Source: Bacillota bacterium (GTDB taxonomy: Bacteria; Bacillota; Bacilli; Paenibacillales; Paenibacillaceae). From it: a stretch of 64,000 nt of DNA. The stretch covers positions 75,802 through 139,801 of the forward strand of contig JAEWPC010000042.1 of the NCBI GenBank assembly GCA_023460795.1, in the 5' to 3' direction. The position numbers and the translations under genes are program-made. This document shows, in pieces, positions 17,367 to 25,721 of the stretch; the first letter of the stretch is position 1; each line of letters starts with the position of its first letter. Under the pieces are notes generated by a model that did no database searches, had not been told where the DNA came from, and saw nothing but the letters and a program-made list of their open reading frames with translations.

Positions 17367-18598
17367 ATGACGATTGAGTTGCAGTCCAAGGTGTCTTCAT
17401 TATTAGAGGCAATTGCTTCGCGTCTTGACATTTCCCCTACAAAATATAAACAGGCAGTTGATAGATATTCCGCTGTAAGTAGTTGGATAGCAGATGGAAA
17501 TTTCGAGGGTGTTAAAGATATTCATTTTTACCCTCAAGGTTCTTTTCGACTCGGAACAGTTGTACGGCCTATTCGAGGTGGACAAGATGCTGATTATGAT
17601 ATTGATGTCGTTTGTGAATTGCAAATTGATAAAAACGTTACAACGCCTAAAAACATTAAACTCGCAGTAGGCTTGCGAATTGCGGAAAATGATAAGTACC
17701 AGAAAATGTTGGATGAAGAAGGACGGCGTTGTTGGACATTACTATATGCAGAGCAGGATGATGTTGGATTTCACTTGGATGTATTGCCAGCTATTCCAGA
17801 AGTCACATCCATGAGAAAATCGCTTGTATATCCTAGTATTGCGGAGAAAGCCATTGCTATAACTCACAAAAATAAAGATCAATCCTATGAATGGTATTCC
17901 AGCAATCCAAACGGATATGCAGAATGGTTAATGTTATCAATAAACACGCGCTAGATTTGGTGAAGTCATTTCAACAACGAACACTCTTTGAAAACAATAA
18001 GGACATCTATGCACGTATAGAGGATGTTCCTGATGCGCTCATTAAAACACCTTTACAGCGTGCCATTCAAATATTAAAACGTCATCGAGATGTTCGTTTT
18101 GCTCACCACGAAATGTCAGCAGATAAACCGATCTCTATGATCATAACAACTTTAGCTGCACAACTGTATAATGGCGAACCGAATGTCTATTTGACTCTTC
18201 AGAACATTGTGAATCAGTTGGATTTTCTCTCGGAATTACTAAAACCGGGATACTCCCTCAATAAGAGCCTTCAGGATCAAGATTTAATTAAAAGAACCGC
18301 TGAGGGTACATGGATGATAACAAATCCTGTGAACCCAGATGAGAATTTTGCTGATCGGTGGCACGAAAATAACCATCAAAAAGCCAAAGCCTTTTTTCAA
18401 TGGGCTAAATGGGTAAAAAACGACATTGTCGACATATTAGGTATGAGTGATGTAGGTAAGATAGTGAAATCGTTCGAATCAACATTTGGACAAGTCTCGT
18501 CTGCAGCTGCTAGGTCACTTGGGTTTCCTACGAGCGCAGTTGTAGCTTCAGCTCCATTTATTCATATTGCATCCCCAAATAAACCCTGGGGGAAGTAA
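17367..18598 (+). pseudogene. CBASS CD-NTase (cyclic-oligonucleotide synthase), split by a one-base frameshift
   Basis: Frame one (17367-17954) carries the nucleotidyltransferase core: FYPQGSFRLGTVVRP with G58-S59, ADYDIDVVCEL with catalytic D78 and D80, and HLDVLPAIP with the third aspartate, D138. The C-terminal helical half continues in another frame (INKHALDLVKSFQQRT onward) and ends at 18598. The switch falls at about 17926-17931. Adding one A (tggttAatg to tggttAAatg) would join GYAEWLNVINKHALDLV into a protein of about 410 residues. The C-terminus reads NKPWGK. The stop overlaps the E2 start. CD-NTases make the second messenger that activates the SAVED effector downstream. Either a real inactivation, a sequencing indel, or recoding. 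Confidence 0.85.
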
Positions 18599-19263
18599 TG
18601 ATGAATGGACAGATAGTGTGGGATCATTTCAAGGAGTTACAAAATGAGTTTCCGAATCTTGTACTTACCTTCGAAAGTAGCAGATACTATATTCGGGGTG
18701 CATTAGAGTTTCGTGCGCAATTTTCTAACAAAGAGTTAATTGCTGAGTCGTATTCAATAGAAATAGAGGTTTCGGACCAATATCCGTATTCCCTTCCAGT
18801 TGCAAGAGAACTGGGAGGGAGAATCCCAAAATCATTCCATACATTTACTAACGGAACGTTGTGTTTGGGTGCACCTATAGCAATAAAAATGACTTTTTCA
18901 AAAGAACCAACTTTACTAGGGTTTGTTAAAACACTATTAGTTCCGTATCTGTACTCATATTCCTATAGAGAAAAAAATAATGAATGTATGCCCTATGGAG
19001 AACTAGAACATGGTGCGAAGGGTATAATAGGCTACTATTTGGAGCTATTCCAAGTAACATCGATTGACGCGGTTTTAAAGTTTTTAAGGGCTATGGCTTT
19101 TAATAAAATTAGGGGGCATTTACCTTGTCCTTGTGAAAGTGGTTCTAAGATTAGAAATTGCCACGGTCCAAAGCTTGTAGAGATACAAAAATTTCAAACT
19201 TCTAATGAGTTTAGAATAGAACTTATTGATTGTATAGAACATGTGAGAAGAACTAGGAGGTAA
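18598..19263 (+). CDS. Stand-alone E2-like (UBC-fold) CBASS protein with C-terminal SEC-C motif
   Basis: Residues about 1-125 look like a ubiquitin-conjugating fold: YSIEIEVSDQYPYSLPVARE matches the E2 strand and P-x-x-P region, and FTNGTLCLG carries the candidate catalytic cysteine C89. Residues 177-190 form a SEC-C zinc motif (CPCESGSKIRNCHG). In short type II CBASS, an E2-only protein works without an E1 and conjugates the C-terminus of the CD-NTase to increase messenger synthesis. Here it starts within the CD-NTase stop codon and stops two bases before the effector, so the three are one operon. SEC-C in this position is noteworthy; it may bind zinc and a protein or RNA partner. Confidence 0.8.
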   Translation: MMNGQIVWDHFKELQNEFPNLVLTFESSRYYIRGALEFRAQFSNKELIAESYSIEIEVSDQYPYSLPVARELGGRIPKSFHTFTNGTLCLGAPIAIKMTFSKEPTLLGFVKTLLVPYLYSYSYREKNNECMPYGELEHGAKGIIGYYLELFQVTSIDAVLKFLRAMAFNKIRGHLPCPCESGSKIRNCHGPKLVEIQKFQTSNEFRIELIDCIEHVRRTRR

Positions 19264-19265
19264 AT

Positions 19266-20399
19266 ATGTCTGAATCTGATGTGCCTCAACCGATACGTCA
19301 TATGCTCTGGGGAAAAGCTGCAGGGCGCTGTCAATACAGGGGATGTAATGAATTGTTACACATTGACCCTCATACAAAGAAGTTGATGAACCGATCGTAT
19401 ATCGCCCATATTATTGCCGATAGTCCACAAGGCCCTAGAGGAGATGAGGTGCTTTCTCCACAGTTAGCAAAAGATATTACAAATTTAATGTTGCTTTGTG
19501 ACACACATCATCGATTGATAGACGTTAGAGATGTAGTAGGACATCCTGCCAACTTGTTACGTGATATGAAAAGAGAACATGAATTAAGGATCGAACTTGT
19601 TAGCCAGATTCAAGAAGATAGACAAAGTCAAATTGTATTGTACGGTTCAAATATTGGCGATCATAGCTCTCCGATTTCATACGAGCGTGTAGTCAATGCA
19701 TTGCTTCCTGAAAGATATTCGGCTGATTCTAGGGCAGTTGAGCTAGGATGGAAAAACAGCTCTTATTATGATCATGAAGATTCCTACTGGAGACTTGAAC
19801 ACGAAAATTTGAAAAGACAGATTCAAGCGAATTTATTACCGTTGTTAGCATCTGGGGCAAGAAGACATATATCATTATTTGCACTCGCCCCTCAACCGCT
19901 ACTAATTTCTTTAGGGGCAATGTTACCAGATCTATATGCAGCAGATGTTTATCAGTTGCAGAGAGAGCCTGAACAAAAGTGGGGTTGGGTTGATTCAAAT
20001 ATTGAGATAGAGTTCATTATAGAACCTCCTGAAACGATCTATAATTCAGTGGCATTGAATTTATCTCTGAGCGCTTCAATAGATTCAAGTAGAATAACCG
20101 AAGTACTTGGTGATGAAGTTTCAATTTGGAGAGTCACAATACCACAACCAAATAACGATTTTATGAAAAGCAAGAGCCAACTTATGTTATTTCGTCAAAC
20201 ACTACGGAAGCTAATGGATAGAATAAAATTGGTCCATGGGCAGGATAATCAGATACATGTATTTCCTGCAATGGCTGTTTCAACAGCTGTGGAGTTAGGG
20301 CGAATCTTAATGCCAAAGGCAGATCTACCGTTATTAATTTACGACCAGAGTAAAAAAAGTAATAAATTTATTAGAGCTTTGGAAGTCAGAAAAGTTTAA
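19266..20399 (+). CDS. cap5: CBASS effector Cap5: HNH endonuclease fused to a SAVED domain
   Basis: The N-terminal HNH module is complete: GRCQYRGC (C22, C27), AHIIADSPQGPRG (H48), NLMLLCDTHHRLID (N73, C78, H81, H82). The C-terminal SAVED domain spans about residues 190-377 (HISLFALAPQPLLISLGAML, WRVTIPQP, VFPAMAVSTAVELGRIL). SAVED domains bind cyclic oligonucleotides and assemble the nuclease into a DNA-degrading form, giving abortive infection. RBS AGGAGG overlaps the end of the E2 gene. The 377-residue length is typical. Intact, unlike the upstream synthase. Confidence 0.92.
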   Translation: MSESDVPQPIRHMLWGKAAGRCQYRGCNELLHIDPHTKKLMNRSYIAHIIADSPQGPRGDEVLSPQLAKDITNLMLLCDTHHRLIDVRDVVGHPANLLRDMKREHELRIELVSQIQEDRQSQIVLYGSNIGDHSSPISYERVVNALLPERYSADSRAVELGWKNSSYYDHEDSYWRLEHENLKRQIQANLLPLLASGARRHISLFALAPQPLLISLGAMLPDLYAADVYQLQREPEQKWGWVDSNIEIEFIIEPPETIYNSVALNLSLSASIDSSRITEVLGDEVSIWRVTIPQPNNDFMKSKSQLMLFRQTLRKLMDRIKLVHGQDNQIHVFPAMAVSTAVELGRILMPKADLPLLIYDQSKKSNKFIRALEVRKV

Positions 20400-20719
20400 A
20401 CAAGTTTTTGGTTCAACAACGTCCGGAGACATCCCGTATAGGGACCTCTTTCCTAGTAAATAACCCCAAGATAAATGACAAGTTAAAATTCGCAGTTAGA
20501 GTTAGAGTTATGGTGTGAACATTATTACAAGTAGGGCGAAGATATTGGTGACAAAAGGATGTATAGGCTTGCATAGCTGATGGAGAAAGCTACGAAGAAG
20601 TTATTTTTTATCCCTCTAGAGATATGCTCTCGGGGGATATTTGTATTACAAAATCGGCATTGTTTCCCAAATTCGTGGTATGATTATGATGCTTATGGGC
20701 TCGAAAAGACTTACTGATA
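20400..20719. other. Intergenic stretch after the CBASS operon
   Basis: No credible ORF is seen. It holds the terminator at 20610. A segment at 20483-20500 (TTAAAATTCGCAGTTAGA) recurs, with one mismatch and one inserted base, at 21807-21825 on the far side of the membrane-protein gene. Confidence 0.5.
20610..20638. terminator. Terminator hairpin downstream of the CBASS operon
   Basis: ATCCCTCTAGAG pairs with CTCTCGGGGGAT (one mismatch, one G-T) around loop ATATG. T-rich sequence flanks it on both sides, so it may act in both directions. Confidence 0.7.
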
Positions 20720-20749
20720 TTGACTGTTTGCGAACTTCGCAAATATAAC
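20720..20749 (+). promoter_or_regulatory. Promoter whose spacer is a perfect palindrome
   Basis: TTGACT (20720-20725) and TATAAC (20744-20749) are 18 bases apart. TTTGCGAA-C-TTCGCAAA (20727-20743) is a perfect 17-bp dyad that fills the spacer almost exactly. This is the geometry of a repressor site that blocks RNA polymerase. No regulator gene adjoins it. Confidence 0.6.
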
Positions 20750-20778
20750 TTTATGTGAAATCTATTAAAGGAGTTATT

Positions 20779-21645
20779 ATGAAAAAATCATATAATCTCT
20801 ATTTAGTATTATCTTTATCGTTTCTAGTTATTATTTTTATTTCATTTTTTGTAGGTATAAAATCTGAGATTATTTTTGGGTACTCGGTAGCGACTCTTAT
20901 TTTCGCAGTTATTGATTTTATGATTGTGGTACAAGAAGGTAAGGCTAGAGTGACTTCATTAAAGAATGAAGATATTAATATTGCAATAGATGAGTACATG
21001 GGCGAAATTGACGTAGTTGTCGAAGATACAATTGGAAACTTGCGAGATGGAAAAAAAGAGTTGGCTAATACTAGAAAGAAGTTTTATGAAAAAATATTGG
21101 CTCAACAGCCTATCTTTAATTTAAGGAAGAAAAATGTAAAAAAGGCTATGAAGCCGGCTGAAAACATAAGTGAGCTAAATAGCGACTTAAAATTTGCAGA
21201 TAGTCTTTTTGATAAAATTAAAGAACATTTACAGTCACTGGATCCTGAAAAGGTTGGCAAAAAGGTAAGCAAAATAGTATGGTTGTTCTCAATGGTTGGA
21301 TTGATTTTAGTGTTAGTTTCTCCATTCATACCTGAGCAAGCATATATTTATATTTTCGGTGAAAGTTTTAGTTCTATAGGAACATATCTCGTATTGTTAA
21401 GTTTATCTTTAATTTTTTTAACCAATTTTTTCAGAAATAAATATGAGGAACAAGCATTAGAAATTCAAAAATCAAAATACTATTCTATGGTCAGTCAGTT
21501 AGAAAAGATAAAATTTCAAATGGATTTTAGTATGAAAGATTTAAGAGAAGCATTGGATGATTCATCAGAAGAGTTTGGCGAAGTTCTAAACTTAATAGCT
21601 TCAAGTTTTGAAAAAGTTGTAGAGACAAAAGAGGATAAGAAATAG
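20779..21645 (+). CDS. Unknown four-helix membrane protein with coiled-coil segments
   Basis: ATG at 20779 behind AAAGGAG; a GTG at 20755 is in frame but has no ribosome site. The 288-residue product has two N-terminal helices (YLVLSLSFLVIIFISFFVGI; IFGYSVATLIFAVIDFMIVV) and a charged helical stretch of about 120 residues. Two more helices (IVWLFSMVGLILVLVSPFI; YLVLLSLSLIFLTNFF) and a charged helical tail (QKSKYYSMVSQLEKIKFQM) follow. I recognise no family. Very AT-rich, at the edge of the defence island, behind a palindrome-controlled promoter. A membrane-acting defence or stress protein is possible but unproven. Confidence 0.75.
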   Translation: MKKSYNLYLVLSLSFLVIIFISFFVGIKSEIIFGYSVATLIFAVIDFMIVVQEGKARVTSLKNEDINIAIDEYMGEIDVVVEDTIGNLRDGKKELANTRKKFYEKILAQQPIFNLRKKNVKKAMKPAENISELNSDLKFADSLFDKIKEHLQSLDPEKVGKKVSKIVWLFSMVGLILVLVSPFIPEQAYIYIFGESFSSIGTYLVLLSLSLIFLTNFFRNKYEEQALEIQKSKYYSMVSQLEKIKFQMDFSMKDLREALDDSSEEFGEVLNLIASSFEKVVETKEDKK

Positions 21646-21737
21646 ATTAGACTTTACATATCATGATATTCAGGCAGGCTATCTCCTTTCCGAACCCTGG
21701 TCTGCTAGAAGGTGTTCGACGAGGTATTTTAGCAGAC

Positions 21738-21758
21738 ACATCCGACTCGGTCGGATGT
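21738..21758. terminator. Perfect 9-bp hairpin, possible terminator
   Basis: ACATCCGAC-TCG-GTCGGATGT. There is no T-run after it on the + strand. It lies about 90 bases past the membrane-protein stop. The rest of 21646-21930 shows no gene. Confidence 0.5.
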
Positions 21759-21935
21759 CATTAATAGACCTCACCATAACTTGCAAAATGCACCCAATCT
21801 GGTGCCTTAAAATTTCGCTGTTAGAATATACGGTGAACCGTATCATCAACTAAAGTAGTCTACAGACTAAAACATACAAGGAGCACCCCTCAACTCAAAA
21901 ACCTACACATTCCAAAGTTTCCTCTATACTTTTCT

Positions 21936-21949
21936 AAGTAAGCGCTTCC
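21936..21949 (+). promoter_or_regulatory. cre-like site upstream of the GH10 xylanase
   Basis: AGTAAGCGCTTCCA fits the CcpA consensus TGNAARCGNWWWCA at 12 of 14 positions. Carbon catabolite repression of a xylanase would be expected. Confidence 0.45.
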
Positions 21950-22047
21950 ACTCTCTGAGGTACAATTAATTTTGGGAGTGGAGGAAAGTGTTTCAATACG
22001 ACATAGCGATCTTGCAGTTCATCCTTGCGATCCTGCTACGCTATTCT

Positions 22048-22061
22048 AGACAGCGCTTTCA
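22048..22061 (+). promoter_or_regulatory. Second cre-like site, close to the xylanase start
   Basis: AGACAGCGCTTTCA fits the cre consensus at 12 of 14 positions and lies about 40 bases before the ATG, a roadblock position. Confidence 0.45.
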
Positions 22062-22100
22062 CGACATTCACTACATAACCTCAGGGGGAATCGTACAGTT

Positions 22101-25100
22101 ATGAGCCGAAAGTCTTCGAGATTTCTTTCCTTGCTTCTAGCTTCTGCGTTGCTGATTCCGTCGGCCTGGCTAGCACCGGTTTCGGCGGCAGACGATGCGA
22201 GTACGGTCATCTATCAAGAATCGTTCGCGAGCGGACAAGGTGCGGCAGCTCAATCGGGCGGAGCGAACTTGAAAGTCGTTACGGACAAGAAGTTCGACGG
22301 CAACGATGACGGAGCAGCTGTTTACGTCAGCAATAGAACGAATAACTGGGATGCGGCAGACTTCAAGTTCGCCGACATCGGACTCGTGGACGGCCAGAAG
22401 TATACGGCGACCGTGACGGGTTACGTTGATGCGGACGCTAAGATTCCAGCAGGCGCGCAAGCTTACCTTCAGCTGGTTGACAGCTACGCATTCTTATCGG
22501 GCGCTGACTTCGTCGCAGGTAAAGCATTTACCTTGAAAGGCGAGTTCACCGCCGATTCGAGCAAAGACAAGGCCGTACGCGTGCAATCCAGCGAAGACGG
22601 CAAGACGGTTCCTTTCTATATCGGCGAGATCGTGATCACGGGTACGAAAGCCGCGCCTGTCGTGGATGAAGATCCGAGAGATCCGGCATTGCCTTTCTCC
22701 ACGATCACCTTCGAGGATCAGAAGGCTGGTGGTTTTGAAGGCCGTGCAGGCACGGAGACATTGACCGTCACCAAGGAAGCCAACCATACGGCGGACGGCT
22801 CCTACGCACTGAAGGTAGAGGGCAGAACGGTAGCTTGGCATGGCCCGACCTTGCGCGTTGAGAAGTTCGTCAACAAGGGCTATGAATATAAAATTACCGC
22901 GTGGGTGAAGTTGATCTCGCCGGACAGCACGCAGCTCCAATTGTCTACGCAAGTAGGCCAAGGCAGCGGCGCTAGCTACAACAACCTCCAAGGCCAGACG
23001 GTCAGCACGGCCGACGGATGGGTGAAGTACGAAGGATCGTACCGCTACAACAGCGTAGGCGACGAGTACTTGACGATCTATGTAGAGAGCTCGAACAACG
23101 CGACGGCTTCCTTCTACATCGACGACATCAGCTTCGAAGCTACGGGCGCAGGTCCTGTCGCCGTACAGAAAGATCTGAAGCCGATCAAGGATGTGTATAA
23201 GAACGACTTCCTGATCGGTAACGCGATCTCCGCTGGCGAGCTGAAAGGCGTGCGGTCCGAGCTGCTCAAGCAGCACTTTAACGTAGTAACGGCGGAGAAT
23301 GCGATGAAGCCGGGCTCTGTGCAAAACGAGAAAGGCAAGTTCACGTTCGAGAGCGCGGACGAGATCGTGGATGGCGCGATCGCAGCGGGACTCAAAGTGT
23401 ACGGACATACGTTGGTCTGGCACCAGCAATCTCCGGATTGGATGAACTCCAAAGCCGACTCCGAAGGTAACCTGGTTCCGATTAGCCGTGATGAAGCGCT
23501 TGGCAACATGAAAACGCACATTAAGACGGTTGTAGAGCACTTCGGCAATAAAGTCATCGGTTGGGACGTCGTGAACGAAGCGATGAACGATAACCCGTCG
23601 AATCCGTCCGATTGGAAAGCGGCATTGCGCCAATCCAACTGGTATAAATCGATTGGCGAAGATTACGTCGAGCAAGCGTTCCTGGCGGCGCAAGAGGTTC
23701 TCGACGCGCATCCGGATTGGGACATCAAGCTGTACTACAACGACTATAATGACGATAACCAGAACAAAGCCGAAGCCATCTATTCGATGGTGAAGGAGAT
23801 CAACGACCGCTATGCGAAGAGCCATCCGGGCAAGCTGCTCATCGACGGCATCGGCATGCAAGGCCACTACGGCATAAGCACGAAAGCCGAGAACGTGAAG
23901 AGCTCGCTGGAGAAGTTCATCTCCTTGGGCGTTGAAGTCAGCGTATCCGAGCTCGATATTCGCGGGGGAACGAACTCCGTAATATCCGAGAAAGAAGCGA
24001 AGGCGCAAGGCTACCTGTACGCGCAATTGTTCGACCTTTACAAGACGCATGCCGACCACATCGGTCGCGTAACGTTGTGGGGGCTGAACGATGCGACGAG
24101 CTGGAGAGCGACGGAAAGTCCGCTTCCGTTCGATAAAGACCTGCAAGCGAAGCCGGCTTACTATGGCATTATCGATCCGGCTAAGTTCATGAAGGAAAAT
24201 CCGCCAGAAGTGAAAATCGCGAAGCAAGCGACCGCTAAGTTCGGCACGCCGAAGATCGACGGTACGGTCGACGCGGTATGGAGCGGAGCGGCTGAGATTC
24301 CTGTGAACCAGTACCAATTGGCATGGCAAGGCGCGACTGGCGTAGCCAAAGCGCTGTGGGACAACGAGAACCTGTACGTATTAATCCAAGTCAGCGACGC
24401 TCAACTGGATAAGTCTAGCGCCAACGCTTGGGAACAAGACTCCATCGAAGTCTTCTTGGATCAGAACAACGGGAAGACCGCTTCTTACGAAGACGACGAC
24501 GGACAATACCGCGTCAACTTCGACAACGAGACCTCGTTCAACCCGGCAAGCATTGCCGCAGGCTTCCAATCGGCAACGAAGAAGTCCGGTACGAACTACA
24601 CGGTCGAAGTGAAGCTCCCGCTGACCGCGGTTAAACCGGCCGACGGCACGAAGCTCGGCTTCGACGTACAGATCAACGACGGCAAAGACGGCGCTCGTCA
24701 AAGCGTATCCGCATGGAACGATACGACGGGCAACGGCTACCAAGACACGTCCGTATACGGCGTGCTGACGCTGACGAATAGCCCGTTCAACGACTTGGCT
24801 AAGTACGGTTGGGCACGTTCGGCGATTAACGATCTGGCTAAGCGCGGTCTGATCCAAGGCACCGGCAACGACAAGTTCTCGCCGGGAGCAGCGATCACGA
24901 AAGACGATTTCGTAGCCATCTTGGCCAAAGCGCTTGAAGTGAAAGCATCCGACATCGTAGGCGACGTGAAGGACCCAAGCGGCAAGCTTACGCGCGAAGA
25001 AATGATGGTTCTCGCCGTAAGCGCGCTGAAGGCAGCCGGAACGCAGCTCGAAGCAGGCGGAGCGCTTGACGCGTTCTCCGACGCGGCGTCGGTTTCCGCC

Positions 25101-25232
25101 GATGCGAAGTCCAGCGTAGAAGCGCTGGTGAACGCAGGCATCGTGAAAGGCAATAACGGCAAGCTGGCGCCGAACGATAAGCTGAACCGCGCGGAAGCGG
25201 CAGTCATCATCGTTCGCCTCTTGAGCCTATAA
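22101..25232 (+). CDS. Secreted modular endo-1,4-beta-xylanase (CBM22-CBM22-GH10-CBM9-SLH)
   Basis: Signal peptide of about 30 residues (FLSLLLASALLIPSAWLAPV, then SAADD). Two CBM22-like modules follow at about residues 32-190 and 198-350. The GH10 barrel covers about 357-700: the acid/base is E493 in GWDVVNEAMND and the nucleophile is E617 in SVSELDIRG, with HTLVWHQQSPDW also typical. A CBM9-like module is at about 711-890. SLH motifs fill 895-1043 (INDLAKRGLIQGTGNDKFSP; LVNAGIVKGNNGKLAPNDKL). SLH motifs anchor the enzyme to secondary cell-wall polymer, so it works on xylan at the cell surface. Two cre-like sites upstream suggest catabolite repression; a strong terminator follows. Confidence 0.95.
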   Translation: MSRKSSRFLSLLLASALLIPSAWLAPVSAADDASTVIYQESFASGQGAAAQSGGANLKVVTDKKFDGNDDGAAVYVSNRTNNWDAADFKFADIGLVDGQKYTATVTGYVDADAKIPAGAQAYLQLVDSYAFLSGADFVAGKAFTLKGEFTADSSKDKAVRVQSSEDGKTVPFYIGEIVITGTKAAPVVDEDPRDPALPFSTITFEDQKAGGFEGRAGTETLTVTKEANHTADGSYALKVEGRTVAWHGPTLRVEKFVNKGYEYKITAWVKLISPDSTQLQLSTQVGQGSGASYNNLQGQTVSTADGWVKYEGSYRYNSVGDEYLTIYVESSNNATASFYIDDISFEATGAGPVAVQKDLKPIKDVYKNDFLIGNAISAGELKGVRSELLKQHFNVVTAENAMKPGSVQNEKGKFTFESADEIVDGAIAAGLKVYGHTLVWHQQSPDWMNSKADSEGNLVPISRDEALGNMKTHIKTVVEHFGNKVIGWDVVNEAMNDNPSNPSDWKAALRQSNWYKSIGEDYVEQAFLAAQEVLDAHPDWDIKLYYNDYNDDNQNKAEAIYSMVKEINDRYAKSHPGKLLIDGIGMQGHYGISTKAENVKSSLEKFISLGVEVSVSELDIRGGTNSVISEKEAKAQGYLYAQLFDLYKTHADHIGRVTLWGLNDATSWRATESPLPFDKDLQAKPAYYGIIDPAKFMKENPPEVKIAKQATAKFGTPKIDGTVDAVWSGAAEIPVNQYQLAWQGATGVAKALWDNENLYVLIQVSDAQLDKSSANAWEQDSIEVFLDQNNGKTASYEDDDGQYRVNFDNETSFNPASIAAGFQSATKKSGTNYTVEVKLPLTAVKPADGTKLGFDVQINDGKDGARQSVSAWNDTTGNGYQDTSVYGVLTLTNSPFNDLAKYGWARSAINDLAKRGLIQGTGNDKFSPGAAITKDDFVAILAKALEVKASDIVGDVKDPSGKLTREEMMVLAVSALKAAGTQLEAGGALDAFSDAASVSADAKSSVEALVNAGIVKGNNGKLAPNDKLNRAEAAVIIVRLLSL

Positions 25233-25252
25233 TCGCACAATCACGCACGAGG

Positions 25253-25287
25253 AAGCCTAAGTCTGGTCATCTACCGGACTTAGGCTT
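25253..25287 (+). terminator. Terminator of the GH10 xylanase
   Basis: AAGCCTAAGTC pairs with GACTTAGGCTT, followed by TTCTTTC. Perfect 11-bp stem with an inner GGT/ACC. Confidence 0.88.
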
Positions 25288-25354
25288 TTCTTTCTGCTAG
25301 ACGTTCGATATAATGTGGCAAGAGAATCTGCTTGTTTCATACCATTTTTACGCC

Positions 25355-25525
25355 GATAGGTGCCTTGCCTTCTTCCATAGACGCGCAAGGTTAAAAGGGA
25401 AACCGGTGAGAATCCGGTGCGGTCCCGCCACTGTAACTCGGGGACGACCTCGTAATGCCACTGTTCCGTCCGGAATGGGAAGGCGAGGCTCGTTGCGAAC
25501 CCGTAAGCCAGGAAACCTGCCTATT
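25355..25525 (+). ncRNA. Cobalamin (AdoCbl-type) riboswitch
   Basis: The conserved elements appear in order: AGGTTAAAAGGGAA, CGGTGAGAATCCGGTGCGG, TCCCGCCACTGTAA, a variable arm containing the B12-box string GCCACTG (25458-25464), GGGAAGGC and AAGCCAGGAAACCTGCC. It is followed by an intrinsic terminator (25616) and then the B12 uptake/assembly operon. It should lower expression when cobalamin is plentiful. Edges are approximate. Confidence 0.93.
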
Positions 25526-25615
25526 TCGGTAGCCAATGAAGCTCCTTCGCGGAAAAGGACGGCCTATCAGGACAGGTGCGCGCATCTGTATACAAGCTAT
25601 AACCTGATTAGCATT

Positions 25616-25649
25616 CCCCTTATTTCCTTGTGGAGATAAGGGGTTTTTT
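25616..25649 (+). terminator. Riboswitch expression-platform terminator
   Basis: CCCCTTAT pairs with ATAAGGGG, followed by six Ts. Its position between the aptamer and btuF fits transcriptional attenuation. Confidence 0.85.
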
Positions 25650-25721
25650 CGTTGAATCATGGGTTGTAAAAAGGAAACTGAACAAGCCCTTTTCTCAACT
25701 TACTAGAAGGGAAGATCGGAA

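Noticed and set aside
22494..24329. 611-codon minus-strand ORF opposite the GH10 xylanase
   Set aside because: Lies wholly antisense to a protein with clear GH10 and CBM motifs; no ribosome site or domain.
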